Shown here one piece after another: positions 1-7,450 of a DNA stretch of 64,000 bases. The first letter of the stretch is position 1. The number at the start of each line of letters is the position of its first letter. The translations under genes and the position numbers were made by a program. The DNA lies in the NCBI GenBank assembly GCA_002310215.1, contig DBYR01000039.1, positions 36,630 to 100,629 of the forward strand. Reading direction: 5' to 3'. This stretch comes from Bacteroidales bacterium UBA1181 (GTDB lineage Bacteria > Bacteroidota > Bacteroidia > Bacteroidales > Paludibacteraceae). Under the pieces are notes generated by a model that was given only the letters and a program-made list of their open reading frames with translations, ran no database searches and was not told where the DNA came from.

Positions 1-209
1 GACTTGTAGCCTACATTGACTACAACTTCCCTCTTGTTCATTGAGATTACCTTTCCGATGACAACGTCCTTGTCCTTTACGACGTTCAATGTGTCATCGT
101 ACTTCTTGGTCAGTTCCTCGCGACTTACATTCGTCTGCACGTCGCCATTTTCGTAAGCGTCCCAATCAAATCCTTCTATAGGCGCTACGTTTTTTGTTAA
201 TTCACTCAT
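1..209 (-). CDS. rpsA: 30S ribosomal protein S1, 5' end only (partial)
   Basis: The first 69 codons of a minus-strand gene that leaves the window at base 1. The product starts MSELTKNVAPIEGFDWDAYE and continues into KVISMNKREVVVNVGYKS, which is the acidic N-terminus and start of the first S1 RNA-binding repeat typical of Bacteroidetes S1. S1 binds mRNA on the small ribosomal subunit and helps translation initiation. The ATG at 209 is the only sensible start. A TAnnTTTG promoter box lies at 267-274, giving a leader of about 50 nt. The rest of the protein (several more S1 repeats) cannot be seen. Confidence 0.9.
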   Translation of the reverse strand, partial: MSELTKNVAPIEGFDWDAYENGDVQTNVSREELTKKYDDTLNVVKDKDVVIGKVISMNKREVVVNVGYK

Positions 210-266
210 TTTTTAATTTTAATAATAATTAGTCGTTAGACATTATAATTATGCAAAAAATCGGTG

Positions 267-274
267 CAAAGTTA
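267..274 (-). promoter_or_regulatory. Promoter -7 box of rpsA
   Basis: On the minus strand the sequence reads TAACTTTG, an exact match to the Bacteroidetes TAnnTTTG box. It faces rpsA, whose start codon lies 58 bases downstream. No transcript data are available, so the start site (about base 260) is inferred. Confidence 0.65.
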
Positions 275-358
275 CTCTTTTTTCTTTAATTAGAAAGGAT
301 TGTGGCTTTTTTTTCATGGATAGATGCTGCGGGAGTTCCCTTTTGCCGCACAAGTGTT

Positions 359-490
359 TACTATTTAGGAGTTTACGATTTGTCGTTGGGGCTTGCTGAT
401 TTACGATTTAGCCATTTACGATTTACTATTTGATTTGCTATTTAGCTGTTCGCGATTTACAATTTGGCGATTTACAATTTACTATTTATG
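359..490. repeat. Degenerate TTTACGATTTA / TTTACTATTTA repeat tract
   Basis: About 130 bases of imperfect short repeats built from TTTACGATTT, TTTACAATTT and CTATTTA words, with no open reading frame of interest. A shorter tract of the same words lies in the opposite orientation at 6154-6205, so this is a dispersed intergenic element of the genome rather than a local accident. The rest of 300-650 holds nothing else that I can recognise. Confidence 0.6.
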
Positions 491-660
491 GCGCGGCGTG
501 TGTGGGTTTTGTTCTCCTCGACTGGATGATTCAGCAGAGTAAGGGCTCTTCCTTCTTTTGTATTTATATTTATACGTTTTTGTGGGTGTTTGTCGTTAGT
601 GGTTGATTCATAGTTGTTTATGTGTTTATTCCCTCTTTGATACCCTGCCGGCTGGTCATG

Positions 661-856
661 AAAAAAGCCGCACCGAAATTAATTAAACTCCTTAAGATAG
701 GAATTCGGCGTGTTCCATTCTTTGTAATCCACCGTGTCACGAAGACAACCCGAAGGTGTGGCCCGCCATTGAGATGGAAGTTTACGCCTGTAGTTTGATA
801 TAATTGTTAAGTTTAACCATAATATACGGTGCGGCGTTCCTTAACTCTCTATTTTT
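661..856 (-). ncRNA. Structured small RNA with own promoter and terminator (6S-like candidate)
   Basis: A minus-strand transcription unit of about 195 nt without a credible coding frame. Its promoter box (863-870) reads TATCTTTG. The 5' part contains GCCGCACCG (827-835), exactly complementary to CGGTGCGGC near the 3' end (667-675), which is followed by a run of six U. So the two ends close into one long stem that also acts as terminator. Inside, further pairing is possible (TTCCAT with ATGGAA, CCAC with GTGG, and a small hairpin around TCCT...AGGA). Length, end-closing stem and large internal bulges resemble 6S RNA and the Bacteroidales-1 type of RNA, but the family assignment is inference. 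It lies between rpsA and a divergent RsmI-like gene. Confidence 0.55.
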
Positions 857-862
857 ATACTC

Positions 863-870
863 CAAAGATA
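863..870 (-). promoter_or_regulatory. Promoter -7 box of the small RNA
   Basis: The minus strand reads TATCTTTG, matching TAnnTTTG. A TTG-containing -33-like element lies about 20 bases upstream. The predicted start near 856 places the closing-stem sequence GCCGCACCG about 20 nt into the RNA. Confidence 0.6.
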
Positions 871-928
871 ACTCTTTTTTTCTTCTTCTGCAAGTGGTTA
901 TGCTATGGTCTTTTTATTTATTATTTCG

Positions 929-936
929 TAAATTTG
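929..936 (+). promoter_or_regulatory. Promoter -7 box of the RsmI-like gene
   Basis: TAAATTTG, matching TAnnTTTG, lies 53 bases before the ATG at 989. It is divergent from the small-RNA promoter at 863-870; the two boxes are about 60 bases apart. Confidence 0.6.
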
Positions 937-988
937 CGGTGATTTTTGTTTTTCGGACGCTTCGGTCCCCTTTTTATTCTCTAAAACA

Positions 989-1693
989 ATGGCTGGCATT
1001 ATATATTTGATTCCTAACACATTGGGCGACTGCGATGTGAACCATGTCTTGCCTTCCTATAACCGGGAGGTCATTCTTCGCCTGAAGCATTATATTGTGG
1101 AGGACGTGCGCACCGCCAGACGTTTCCTGAAGAAGGTGGACCCTTCGATCAACATAGACGAGCTCACATTCTATACGCTGAACAACCATACTTCCCCCGA
1201 GGAGATCTCTTCTTATCTTATCCCGGCCATGTCCGGGTGCGATATGGGCATCATCTCGGAGGCGGGTTGCCCTGCCATCGCCGACCCGGGTGCGGATATC
1301 GCCCGACTCGCGCAGGGGAAGGATATCCGTGTCGTCCCTTTGGTGGGCCCTTCCTCGATTCTGCTGGCCTTGATGGCTTCGGGCTTCAACGGACAGAGCT
1401 TCGCCTTCGTGGGCTATCTGCCGATCAAGCCGAACGAGCGTGACCAGCGTATCCGTCAGTTGGAGAAGCGGGCGCATGTGGAGCGCCAGTCGCAGATATT
1501 CATCGAGACGCCTTACCGTAACGATAAAATGTTTGAGAATCTGTTGTCAGTTTGCCAGCCTGGCACGAAGATTTGCGTCGCATGTGACATCACGCTCGAG
1601 ACGGAGTACATCAAGACGAAGAGCGTCGCCCAGTGGAAATCCGCCAAGCGTCCTGTTTTGGACAAGCGTCCTTGTATCTTTATATTGTATTAG
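989..1693 (+). CDS. RsmI-like SAM-dependent methyltransferase (tetrapyrrole methylase fold)
   Basis: A 234-residue protein of the tetrapyrrole methylase superfamily (COG0313 type). Visible landmarks are SEAGCPAIADPGA (about residues 90-102), the GPSSILLALMASG loop that binds S-adenosylmethionine, and FVGYLP. The family includes RsmI, which 2'-O-methylates C1402 of 16S rRNA. This is the short Bacteroidetes version without the usual RsmI C-terminus, so the rRNA substrate is inference. It has its own TAnnTTTG promoter 53 bases upstream. Its last 14 bases overlap the end of the convergent phosphatase gene. Confidence 0.82.
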   Translation: MAGIIYLIPNTLGDCDVNHVLPSYNREVILRLKHYIVEDVRTARRFLKKVDPSINIDELTFYTLNNHTSPEEISSYLIPAMSGCDMGIISEAGCPAIADPGADIARLAQGKDIRVVPLVGPSSILLALMASGFNGQSFAFVGYLPIKPNERDQRIRQLEKRAHVERQSQIFIETPYRNDKMFENLLSVCQPGTKICVACDITLETEYIKTKSVAQWKSAKRPVLDKRPCIFILY

Positions 1694-2333
1694 CGCTGTT
1701 TGCTCCGTCAGACTCTTCTTCGAGTTGCGCGAGGTGTTCCGTGTCGTTCCATGACATCACGTTCCATATCCCGTCCCGTTTTTCCACTATGGCTATGGCG
1801 GTGGAGAGCGGGTGGACCGCATGCGCTATTTCGGCTATGGGCTGGTACTTGAAGTAGGTGTAGAGTGTTTTCAATAGGGCGCCGTGAGTGACCACGAGGA
1901 TATTCTTCCCCGGGTTTTCCGCCGCTGTCCTTTCCATGAACTGGCCTGCGCGTTTCCGCACGTCGTCGTACGTTTCGCATCCTTCCCGCCTATATTGCTC
2001 TGGGTGGTGCCAAAAGAGGTCGATCTCTTCCGGATACTCTTCCATGAGGTCCTCGATGAGTATGCCTTGCCAGTCCCCCATTAGTATCTCCTTCAGCGCA
2101 TCGTCCGGGATGATGGGGATTTGTCTCTTTCCTAAAATGAGGCGGGTGGTCTCCATGGCTCGCCGTTGTGGGCTGGAATAAACGAGGTCGAACTCGATGT
2201 CTTCAAGCCTTTCTCCCAAAGCGATGGCTTGTTTCTTCCCTAAGGGGGTGAGGTCGGTTTCATGTTGTCCCTGCATCCTCTTCTCCTGGTTCCAGTCCGT
2301 TTGCCCGTGTCTGACTAAGTAAAAGCGTGTCAT
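1680..2333 (-). CDS. Histidine phosphatase family protein (phosphoglycerate mutase-like)
   Basis: 217 residues starting MTRFYLVRHGQTDWN. The RHG motif carries the phospho-accepting histidine, LKEILMGDWQG carries the acid residue and VVTHGALLKTLY the second catalytic histidine, so the active site is complete. Members are phosphomonoesterases (cobalamin-type CobC, sugar-phosphate phosphatases); the substrate cannot be read from sequence. A longer frame starting at 2465 would run through the rpmF terminator and into rpmF, so the ATG at 2333 is chosen. The 3' end overlaps the convergent methylase by 14 bases. Confidence 0.82.
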   Translation of the reverse strand: MTRFYLVRHGQTDWNQEKRMQGQHETDLTPLGKKQAIALGERLEDIEFDLVYSSPQRRAMETTRLILGKRQIPIIPDDALKEILMGDWQGILIEDLMEEYPEEIDLFWHHPEQYRREGCETYDDVRKRAGQFMERTAAENPGKNILVVTHGALLKTLYTYFKYQPIAEIAHAVHPLSTAIAIVEKRDGIWNVMSWNDTEHLAQLEEESDGANSANTI

Positions 2334-2351
2334 GGTTTTGCTCGTTGGGGT

Positions 2352-2390
2352 AAAAAAGAAAGGAGCCGCGCCGATGGGTGACTCCTTCCG
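2352..2390 (-). terminator. Intrinsic terminator after rpmF
   Basis: On the minus strand AAGGAG (2382-2387) and CTCCTT (2360-2365) frame a GC-rich loop, followed by a T-rich stretch (CTTTTTTAC). It lies 26 bases beyond the rpmF stop and just before the phosphatase start, separating the two genes. Confidence 0.5.
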
Positions 2391-2415
2391 ATTCGTTTCT
2401 ATTGTAGGGCGATGA

Positions 2416-2601
2416 TTAAACAGCTTCCTGTTTAACGATAGCCTCCATGCCGCGGTAGTATCCACAAGAACCGCATACTCTGTGGTATAAGTGGAGTGCG
2501 CCGCACTTAGGACATACTGCCAATGTTGGAGCTACTGCCGTGTAATGAGTTCTTCTCTTCGCTCCTCTTGATTTACCTTGTCTTCGTTTAGGATGTGCCA
2601 T
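2416..2601 (-). CDS. rpmF: 50S ribosomal protein L32
   Basis: 61 residues, begins MAHPKRRQGKSRGAKRRTHY, the conserved basic N-terminus of L32. It has a four-cysteine zinc ribbon (CPKC...CGSC). It lies 17 bases downstream of the DUF177 gene, the usual bacterial pairing, and the two are probably co-transcribed from the promoter at 3202-3209. Confidence 0.95.
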   Translation of the reverse strand: MAHPKRRQGKSRGAKRRTHYTAVAPTLAVCPKCGALHLYHRVCGSCGYYRGMEAIVKQEAV

Positions 2602-2618
2602 TTTGTTTATAATTTAAA

Positions 2619-3176
2619 TTAGTTATTGTCTTTTAATTTCTTCAGTGCGTCCCAGCGAGGGTCTGTTCCCCTGTTTGTTGCCGCACTCCCGTCTTCTTCT
2701 TCGGTCTCCGCTTCGTTCCTCTCCACGGTGAGGTGCTCCCTTAGTATCCTGGCCGTCTCCTCGTTGCATTCGCCGTCAGGGTGGACGTGGCGGATCGGGA
2801 TGTGGAGGGCGACAAACTCATACATGTACCATGATAAATCCAACTCGCCTTCCTCCTCGGATACGACCACCAACTGGTCATCCTCCTCCGATTTGTCCTC
2901 GCCGAACTTCACCGTCAGACACTCTTCGCAGGAAATCGGTTGGTCTATCTCCTCCAAACATCTGTCGCACAGTACTTTGACCGTTCCATCCAATCTGAAG
3001 GTCAGAAGGAATGAGTGCTCGCTCTTTTGGACGGTAACGTTCGCCTCTATGTTGCCCTTTTGCACTAACGGACCGTTAACCTCCTCGAAAAATTTGTCGT
3101 CCAATGTGTATTGGTACTGGTGCGTACCGACTTCCAAATCTTTCAGCGGAACTATGTATGCCTCTTCTCTTCCCAC
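2619..3176 (-). CDS. DUF177/YceD family protein (23S rRNA accumulation protein)
   Basis: 185 residues with the family's CDRCLEEIDQPISCEE cysteine pairs near residues 70-85 and a very acidic central and C-terminal part. In other bacteria YceD is encoded next to rpmF and is needed for normal 23S rRNA accumulation; the same arrangement is seen here. A TAATTTTG promoter box lies 26 bases before the start. Function is by family and context. Confidence 0.85.
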   Translation of the reverse strand: MGREEAYIVPLKDLEVGTHQYQYTLDDKFFEEVNGPLVQKGNIEANVTVQKSEHSFLLTFRLDGTVKVLCDRCLEEIDQPISCEECLTVKFGEDKSEEDDQLVVVSEEEGELDLSWYMYEFVALHIPIRHVHPDGECNEETARILREHLTVERNEAETEEEDGSAATNRGTDPRWDALKKLKDNN

Positions 3177-3201
3177 TTTCGTATGGATTCTAAAAACTCC
3201 G

Positions 3202-3209
3202 CAAAATTA
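3202..3209 (-). promoter_or_regulatory. Promoter -7 box of the DUF177-rpmF operon
   Basis: The minus strand reads TAATTTTG, matching TAnnTTTG, 26 bases from the ATG at 3176. No clear TTTG element is seen at the usual distance upstream. Confidence 0.5.
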
Positions 3210-3288
3210 CAAAAAATAGTGATATTTCGGACTCCCTTTCCGTCCAAATTTATTTTTTTTTGTAATAATTATACTAATTATCTTATAT

Positions 3289-4452
3289 TCAGTTCTTTAT
3301 CTGCTTGCTTAGTATGATTCTGAACGTGGTGCCTTTGTCTATTTCGGAATGTTTGACGAATATTTTCCCTTTATGGTACTCTTCTATGATCCTTTTCACG
3401 AGGGAGAGCCCCAATCCCCAGCCTCTTTTCTTGGTGGTGAAGCCTGGGGAGAATACCGCATCGAATTTGGACTTCGGAATGCCTTTGCCTGTGTCGCTCA
3501 CGTCTATGATCACCTTCTCTTTCTCCTGTGCCACCTCTACGTTGATGTGTCCTTCTCCCTCCATCGCGTCGATGGCGTTCTTGCAGAGGTTTTCGATGAC
3601 CCATTCGAATAGGGGTTGGTTCAATGCGAGGGTGATAGGCATTTCGTCCTTGAAATGGTAGGTGATCTGCACTTTGTCCGATGTGCGTTTCCGCATGTAG
3701 GAAAGCGAGTTTTGCAGGAGGGTGTCCAGACTGGTCGGTGTCAGTTCGGGTATGGAACCGATCTTGGAGAATCGTTCCGCGATGGTGCGCAGGCGGTTGA
3801 CGTCCTTCTCCATCTCCGTCATGAGGTCTGGGTTGACCTTCTCCTCCTTCAGTATCTCGACCCAGGCGAGTAGGGAAGAGATCGGGGTCCCTAGCTGGTG
3901 GGCCGTCTCCTTGGATAGCCCGACCCACACCCTGTTCTGCTCGGAGCGTTTGGCGCTGGCGAAGACGAAGAAGATGATGGCGAAGAAGGCGAGTATGATG
4001 CCCCATTGGATGTAGGGGTAGTATTCCAGCTTGTTGAGCATGGTCGAGTTGCCGTAGTAGAGTTTGTGCTTGGTCTCTTCGTCGATGGTTATCTCTATGG
4101 GTTTGTTCAGCCGCTGGAACTTTTTGACCATCTTTTGGATGTATTCGTCTCCGTTCTCTTCGGGTACGTCTATATTGCGGTAGTCTGTCACGTTGCCGCC
4201 CTCGTCGACGATGAGAACGGGTATGTTGGTGTTGCCTTCGATGACCTTCATGAGGAATACGAGGTCGGATCCGTCCGTGTCTGTCACGAGCCTTTGGGTG
4301 GCCTCCGCCCATAGACTGATCCTCTGACGCTCCTCCTCCGCCATCTCCTTGGTCAAGAGGTGGGTGTAGTACATGGATACCCCCACGATCAGCAGGGCGA
4401 TCGAGGAGAAGATGTACTTAATCTTTTTCAGGTTGTCGAAGGAGGTTTTCAT
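3289..4452 (-). CDS. Membrane sensor histidine kinase
   Basis: 387 residues. Two membrane segments (about 13-30 and 148-166) flank a ~115-residue periplasmic sensor region. The kinase part is complete: phospho-acceptor H185 in KETAHQLGTP, N box ENLCKNAIDAM (around 288-297), G1 box DTGKG (320-324) and G2 box GWGLGL (344-349). No HAMP domain is obvious between the second helix and the H box. There is no response regulator next to it, so its partner and signal are unknown. It follows rsgA by 4 bases and is probably co-transcribed with frr and rsgA. Confidence 0.85.
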   Translation of the reverse strand: MKTSFDNLKKIKYIFSSIALLIVGVSMYYTHLLTKEMAEEERQRISLWAEATQRLVTDTDGSDLVFLMKVIEGNTNIPVLIVDEGGNVTDYRNIDVPEENGDEYIQKMVKKFQRLNKPIEITIDEETKHKLYYGNSTMLNKLEYYPYIQWGIILAFFAIIFFVFASAKRSEQNRVWVGLSKETAHQLGTPISSLLAWVEILKEEKVNPDLMTEMEKDVNRLRTIAERFSKIGSIPELTPTSLDTLLQNSLSYMRKRTSDKVQITYHFKDEMPITLALNQPLFEWVIENLCKNAIDAMEGEGHINVEVAQEKEKVIIDVSDTGKGIPKSKFDAVFSPGFTTKKRGWGLGLSLVKRIIEEYHKGKIFVKHSEIDKGTTFRIILSKQIKN

Positions 4453-4456
4453 GGCT

Positions 4457-5383
4457 CTATCTGTATTTTCCCTCGTCGCAGTCTTCCATGATGCTGAGGT
4501 AACTGTTGTAGCGGGATATGCTGATGGTGTGCTCCTCTATCGCGCGGAGCACGGAGCATCCCGGCTCGTGTATGTGGGTGCAGTTGCCGAACCGGCAGTT
4601 GCTGGATTCCCTGAAGATTTCGGGGAAGTAGTGGCCGACCTCCTCTTTCTTGAAGTCGATGGTGCCGAAGCCCTTGATGCCTGGGGTGTCGATGAGGTTG
4701 GTCGCCTCGTCCAGTTCGAACATCTCGGAGAAGGTGGTGGTGTGCATGCCTTTGTTGTGCACATCCGATATCTCCCCGGTTTTGGCGCTGAAGGTGGGGC
4801 AGATGGCGTTGATGAGCGATGATTTGCCCACGCCCGAGTTGCCGGAGAGGAGCGAAGTCTTGCCTTGTATCATCTCCTTGAGTCGCTCGATGTTCTCCCC
4901 CGTCTGGGCGGATACGGCGATGCAGGGGTAACCGATGGTCTCGTAGAGGTTGATGAGGGCGTTCATGTACTCCTTCTCGCCCTCGTCGTAGAGGTCCGTC
5001 TTGTTGATGACGAGGATGGAGGGCACTTGGTAGGCCTCGCTTGTCGCCAGGGCACGGTCTATGAATGTGGTGGAGGTCTCCGGGTGGTTGATGGTGACCG
5101 TCAGCAGCAGCTGGTCGACGTTCGCCGCGATGATGTGCAGCTGCTTGGAGAGGTTCGTGGGTTTGCGCACGATGTAGTTCTTGCGGTCCTCGATTCCGTG
5201 GATCCAACCGATGCCGGAGGCGGGCATATCGAAAGAAACCCGATCGCCGACGGCAACCGGGTTAGTGCTTTTGATACCCTTGATTCGGAAGTTACCCTTG
5301 ATCTTGCATTCGTAGAGTTGGCCGTCGGAATCGTTTTTGACCCAATAGCCGCTTCCTGTGTTTTTGACCACAAGTCCGATCAT
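4457..5383 (-). CDS. rsgA: Ribosome small-subunit-dependent GTPase A
   Basis: 308 residues with the circularly permuted GTPase order typical of RsgA: N-terminal OB domain (1-75), NKTD (127-130), P-loop GNSGVGKS (181-188), DTPG (232-235), then a zinc knuckle with C263, C268, H270 and C276. RsgA acts as a late maturation checkpoint of the 30S subunit. Its start overlaps the frr stop by 4 bases (ATGA), so translation of the two is likely coupled. Confidence 0.95.
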   Translation of the reverse strand: MIGLVVKNTGSGYWVKNDSDGQLYECKIKGNFRIKGIKSTNPVAVGDRVSFDMPASGIGWIHGIEDRKNYIVRKPTNLSKQLHIIAANVDQLLLTVTINHPETSTTFIDRALATSEAYQVPSILVINKTDLYDEGEKEYMNALINLYETIGYPCIAVSAQTGENIERLKEMIQGKTSLLSGNSGVGKSSLINAICPTFSAKTGEISDVHNKGMHTTTFSEMFELDEATNLIDTPGIKGFGTIDFKKEEVGHYFPEIFRESSNCRFGNCTHIHEPGCSVLRAIEEHTISISRYNSYLSIMEDCDEGKYR

Positions 5384-5940
5384 ACTGTCATCACCTCTTT
5401 CTCTTTGGCGGCGAGGATATCCTCGACTTTCTTGATGAACTTGTCGTGGATCTTCTGTACTTCAGCCTCGGCGTCCTTCTCGGCGTCCTCGGCCAAGCCG
5501 TTCTTGATCTCCTTCTTCAGGCCGTCGATGGCGTCTCTTCTGGCGTTGCGGATGCTGATCTTGGCTTCCTCGCCCTCGGCGCGGGTCTGCTTCACCAATG
5601 TCTTACGGCGCTCCTCCGTCAATGGCGGGATGCCCAGGCGGATGATCTCTCCGTTGTTCTCAGGCGTGATGCCCACCTCGGAAGCCATGATGGCCTTCTC
5701 GATCTCAGGGATCAGCTTCTTCTCCCAAGGTTGGATCGCGATGGTGTGGGCGTCTGGTGTGGTGATGGTCGCCACGTTGGAGAGAGGCACCACGCTACCG
5801 TAGTAGTCCACGCGCACACCGTCCAGGATGCGCACGTTCGCCTTTCCTGCCCTGATGCGCGCCAATGCGTCGTCCAAAAAGAGTAGGGACTGCTCCATCT
5901 TCTCCTCCGCTGCCTTCAGATATTCTTTTATTTCTGCCAT
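5380..5940 (-). CDS. frr: Ribosome recycling factor
   Basis: 186 residues, the normal length. Contains the conserved ALARIRAGKANVRILDGVRV region and the GIPPLTEERRKTLVKQ motif. RRF, with EF-G, splits post-termination ribosomes. First gene of a likely frr-rsgA-histidine kinase operon. Upstream on the minus strand is TATTTTCG (5982-5989), one mismatch from the promoter box. Confidence 0.96.
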   Translation of the reverse strand: MAEIKEYLKAAEEKMEQSLLFLDDALARIRAGKANVRILDGVRVDYYGSVVPLSNVATITTPDAHTIAIQPWEKKLIPEIEKAIMASEVGITPENNGEIIRLGIPPLTEERRKTLVKQTRAEGEEAKISIRNARRDAIDGLKKEIKNGLAEDAEKDAEAEVQKIHDKFIKKVEDILAAKEKEVMTV

Positions 5941-5981
5941 AATAATCTATTATTAGTGTTTCGTTTGTGATATTAATTGCG

Positions 5982-5989
5982 CGAAAATA
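5982..5989 (-). promoter_or_regulatory. Possible promoter of frr
   Basis: TATTTTCG on the minus strand, one mismatch from TAnnTTTG, 42 bases before the frr start codon. This is the only candidate seen between frr and the upstream intergenic region. Confidence 0.35.
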
Positions 5990-6079
5990 GGAAAAAAAAC
6001 GAAATCCGTATTGTTTCGTTGCGAATAATGTATTTTGCCCACGGAAAATTCATTTAAACCCAAGGCGTTGTCCGTGGAC

Positions 6080-6135
6080 TATATTTGTCAGGGTCTTTCA
6101 GACCTATTCGCACACTTCTATGAAGGGAAAGACCC
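6080..6135 (+). other. Promoter-like box followed by an inverted repeat in the frr/expansin gap
   Basis: TATATTTG (6080-6087) matches the promoter box on the plus strand. It is followed at once by GGGTCTTTC (6091-6099), which is complementary to GAAAGACCC (6127-6135); a smaller hairpin GGTC...GACC is nested in the left arm. No gene starts downstream on this strand and no U-run follows the hairpin. It may be an orphan small transcript or a folding element; the evidence is weak. Confidence 0.3.
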
Positions 6136-6153
6136 TAAGGCGTAATGTGCATC

Positions 6154-6205
6154 GTTAAATAGTAAATACCCAGTGGTAAATCGTAAATAACTAAATCGTA
6201 AATAG
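6154..6205. repeat. Degenerate TAAATCGTAAAT repeat tract
   Basis: Imperfect copies of TAAATCGTAAATA and TAGTAAATA, the reverse complement of the words in the tract at 359-490. It directly abuts the stop codon of the expansin-like gene. Confidence 0.55.
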
Positions 6206-7132
6206 TTATTGTTTTGCCCGCAAATGGTGGCGTACGTGTCCCGCACGGTCTATCTCCTTCAGGATTGTCGGGCTGGTTCTCTCCTTGAGGCTTTCTATCG
6301 CCTCGTCCCAATCCTTGTAGGAGCGCAGGTACCTGCCTGTGATGTCGTAAGCCTCTATGCGCAGGAGGTCCTGGAGGGGTTCCTCCTTCATGGTCACCTC
6401 AATGCTCGTAGGTTTCTCCTCTCCGCAGTTGTGGAAGGGGAACTGCACGCCCGTGTTGATCTCCACGCCAGCCTCGTATTCGATCGGGGCGGTCGTGACG
6501 GTGTCCCCTTCGCAGGATATGAGGCGGAAGACGTAGGGGCCGATCTTCGTCTTGTCCTCGTCTATGCCTGCGTTCTCGACGTAGAAGTTATACATCTCGC
6601 GGTGGATGGGCACGAAGGTGCCGTCGCTGCGTTGGTACTCCAGCTGGCTGATTCTGTAGCGGATATCGTAGAATATCGCCTTGAAGTAGAATTGGCTGGT
6701 GCCCTTTTCAAACTTGACCTTGATGTCCTCCTCCTCGCAGGGGATGAATTGCCAGCGGATGGGTATCCTGCCCGCTTCCATGGTCCCTATCTTGACGAAG
6801 GAGCCCGTGCTGAAGTCGATGTCGCCCGGTTTGCATTCCGGGCAGCGGTCCACCACCTTCACGGTGACTTCCCCCAGTGGACCGAACGCCCTCACGCAGG
6901 CGCCGCAGGCGAAGCTGCTGTCGTATTGGGAGTGGTTCATCGCACAGTGGAAGATATCGCCTTCTTCCACGTATATGCCGCAGTTTCCGCCGTTGCTGCC
7001 GGCCACGCCGCCGTACTGCGTGCCTTCGCCGGTGTACCATGTGGTGTCGCATGCCTGGATGGGGAATGCGTTCGCGGTGAGCCTAGTGAGCAGGCACAGC
7101 GCGAGGAGGGTAAGGGTTTGGGTGCTTTTCAT
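6206..7132 (-). CDS. Secreted bacterial expansin-like protein
   Basis: 308 residues. Signal peptide 1-22, then a double-psi beta-barrel domain (about 25-125) with GEGTQYGG, CGACVRAFGP and VKVVDRCPECKPGDIDFS; the aspartate of the last motif is the catalytic-type residue of expansins. Next comes an Ig-like carbohydrate-binding module (about 130-225). The tail (about 250-308) has YDITGRYLRSY, resembling a degenerate type IX secretion tail. Expansins loosen plant cell-wall polysaccharides without hydrolysis. The gene is divergent from the giant repeat-protein gene. No promoter box was found upstream. The domain call is firm; the wall-loosening activity is inferred. Confidence 0.8.
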   Translation of the reverse strand: MKSTQTLTLLALCLLTRLTANAFPIQACDTTWYTGEGTQYGGVAGSNGGNCGIYVEEGDIFHCAMNHSQYDSSFACGACVRAFGPLGEVTVKVVDRCPECKPGDIDFSTGSFVKIGTMEAGRIPIRWQFIPCEEEDIKVKFEKGTSQFYFKAIFYDIRYRISQLEYQRSDGTFVPIHREMYNFYVENAGIDEDKTKIGPYVFRLISCEGDTVTTAPIEYEAGVEINTGVQFPFHNCGEEKPTSIEVTMKEEPLQDLLRIEAYDITGRYLRSYKDWDEAIESLKERTSPTILKEIDRAGHVRHHLRAKQ

Positions 7133-7392
7133 AATCCGTGAGTGTTATAGTTTTATCGGATAAGGGTTGTTTTTTGATTCAAATTCCTCATTTTTAGCAT
7201 AGTATGAATGCTATACTTGTCGGGCCATCATTCGGTGACGTTGCCGGTTCTGCGCTATCGAATCATATCCTACACATCATAATGGTATGTAACCGAACAA
7301 CTTAAACCGACAAAAAGACAAATTATCCGTAAAAGTAGAAATTATATAAGGGAAAGAAAACTTTATGGACATATTTTTTGGAATTTGTGTAA

Positions 7393-7409
7393 TTTTTTTT
7401 TTTTTTTTT
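7393..7409 (+). repeat. Run of 17 T in the leader of the giant repeat-protein gene
   Basis: An uninterrupted T17 run between the intergenic promoter region and the start codon at 7451. Homopolymer tracts of this length are prone to slippage and in several bacteria switch surface-protein expression. The surrounding 7133-7450 stretch is AT-rich. TATTTTTTG, just upstream, is one base longer than a promoter box, so tract length might affect promoter spacing or leader folding. Role is inference. Confidence 0.6.
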
Positions 7410-7450
7410 GTATAACTAAGCATTATGTCTCACCCTCAAATCTAAAGCTT

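Noticed and set aside
804..1010. 68-codon plus-strand frame in the small-RNA region
   Set aside because: It covers the divergent promoters of the small RNA and the methylase gene and has no family features beyond being hydrophobic.
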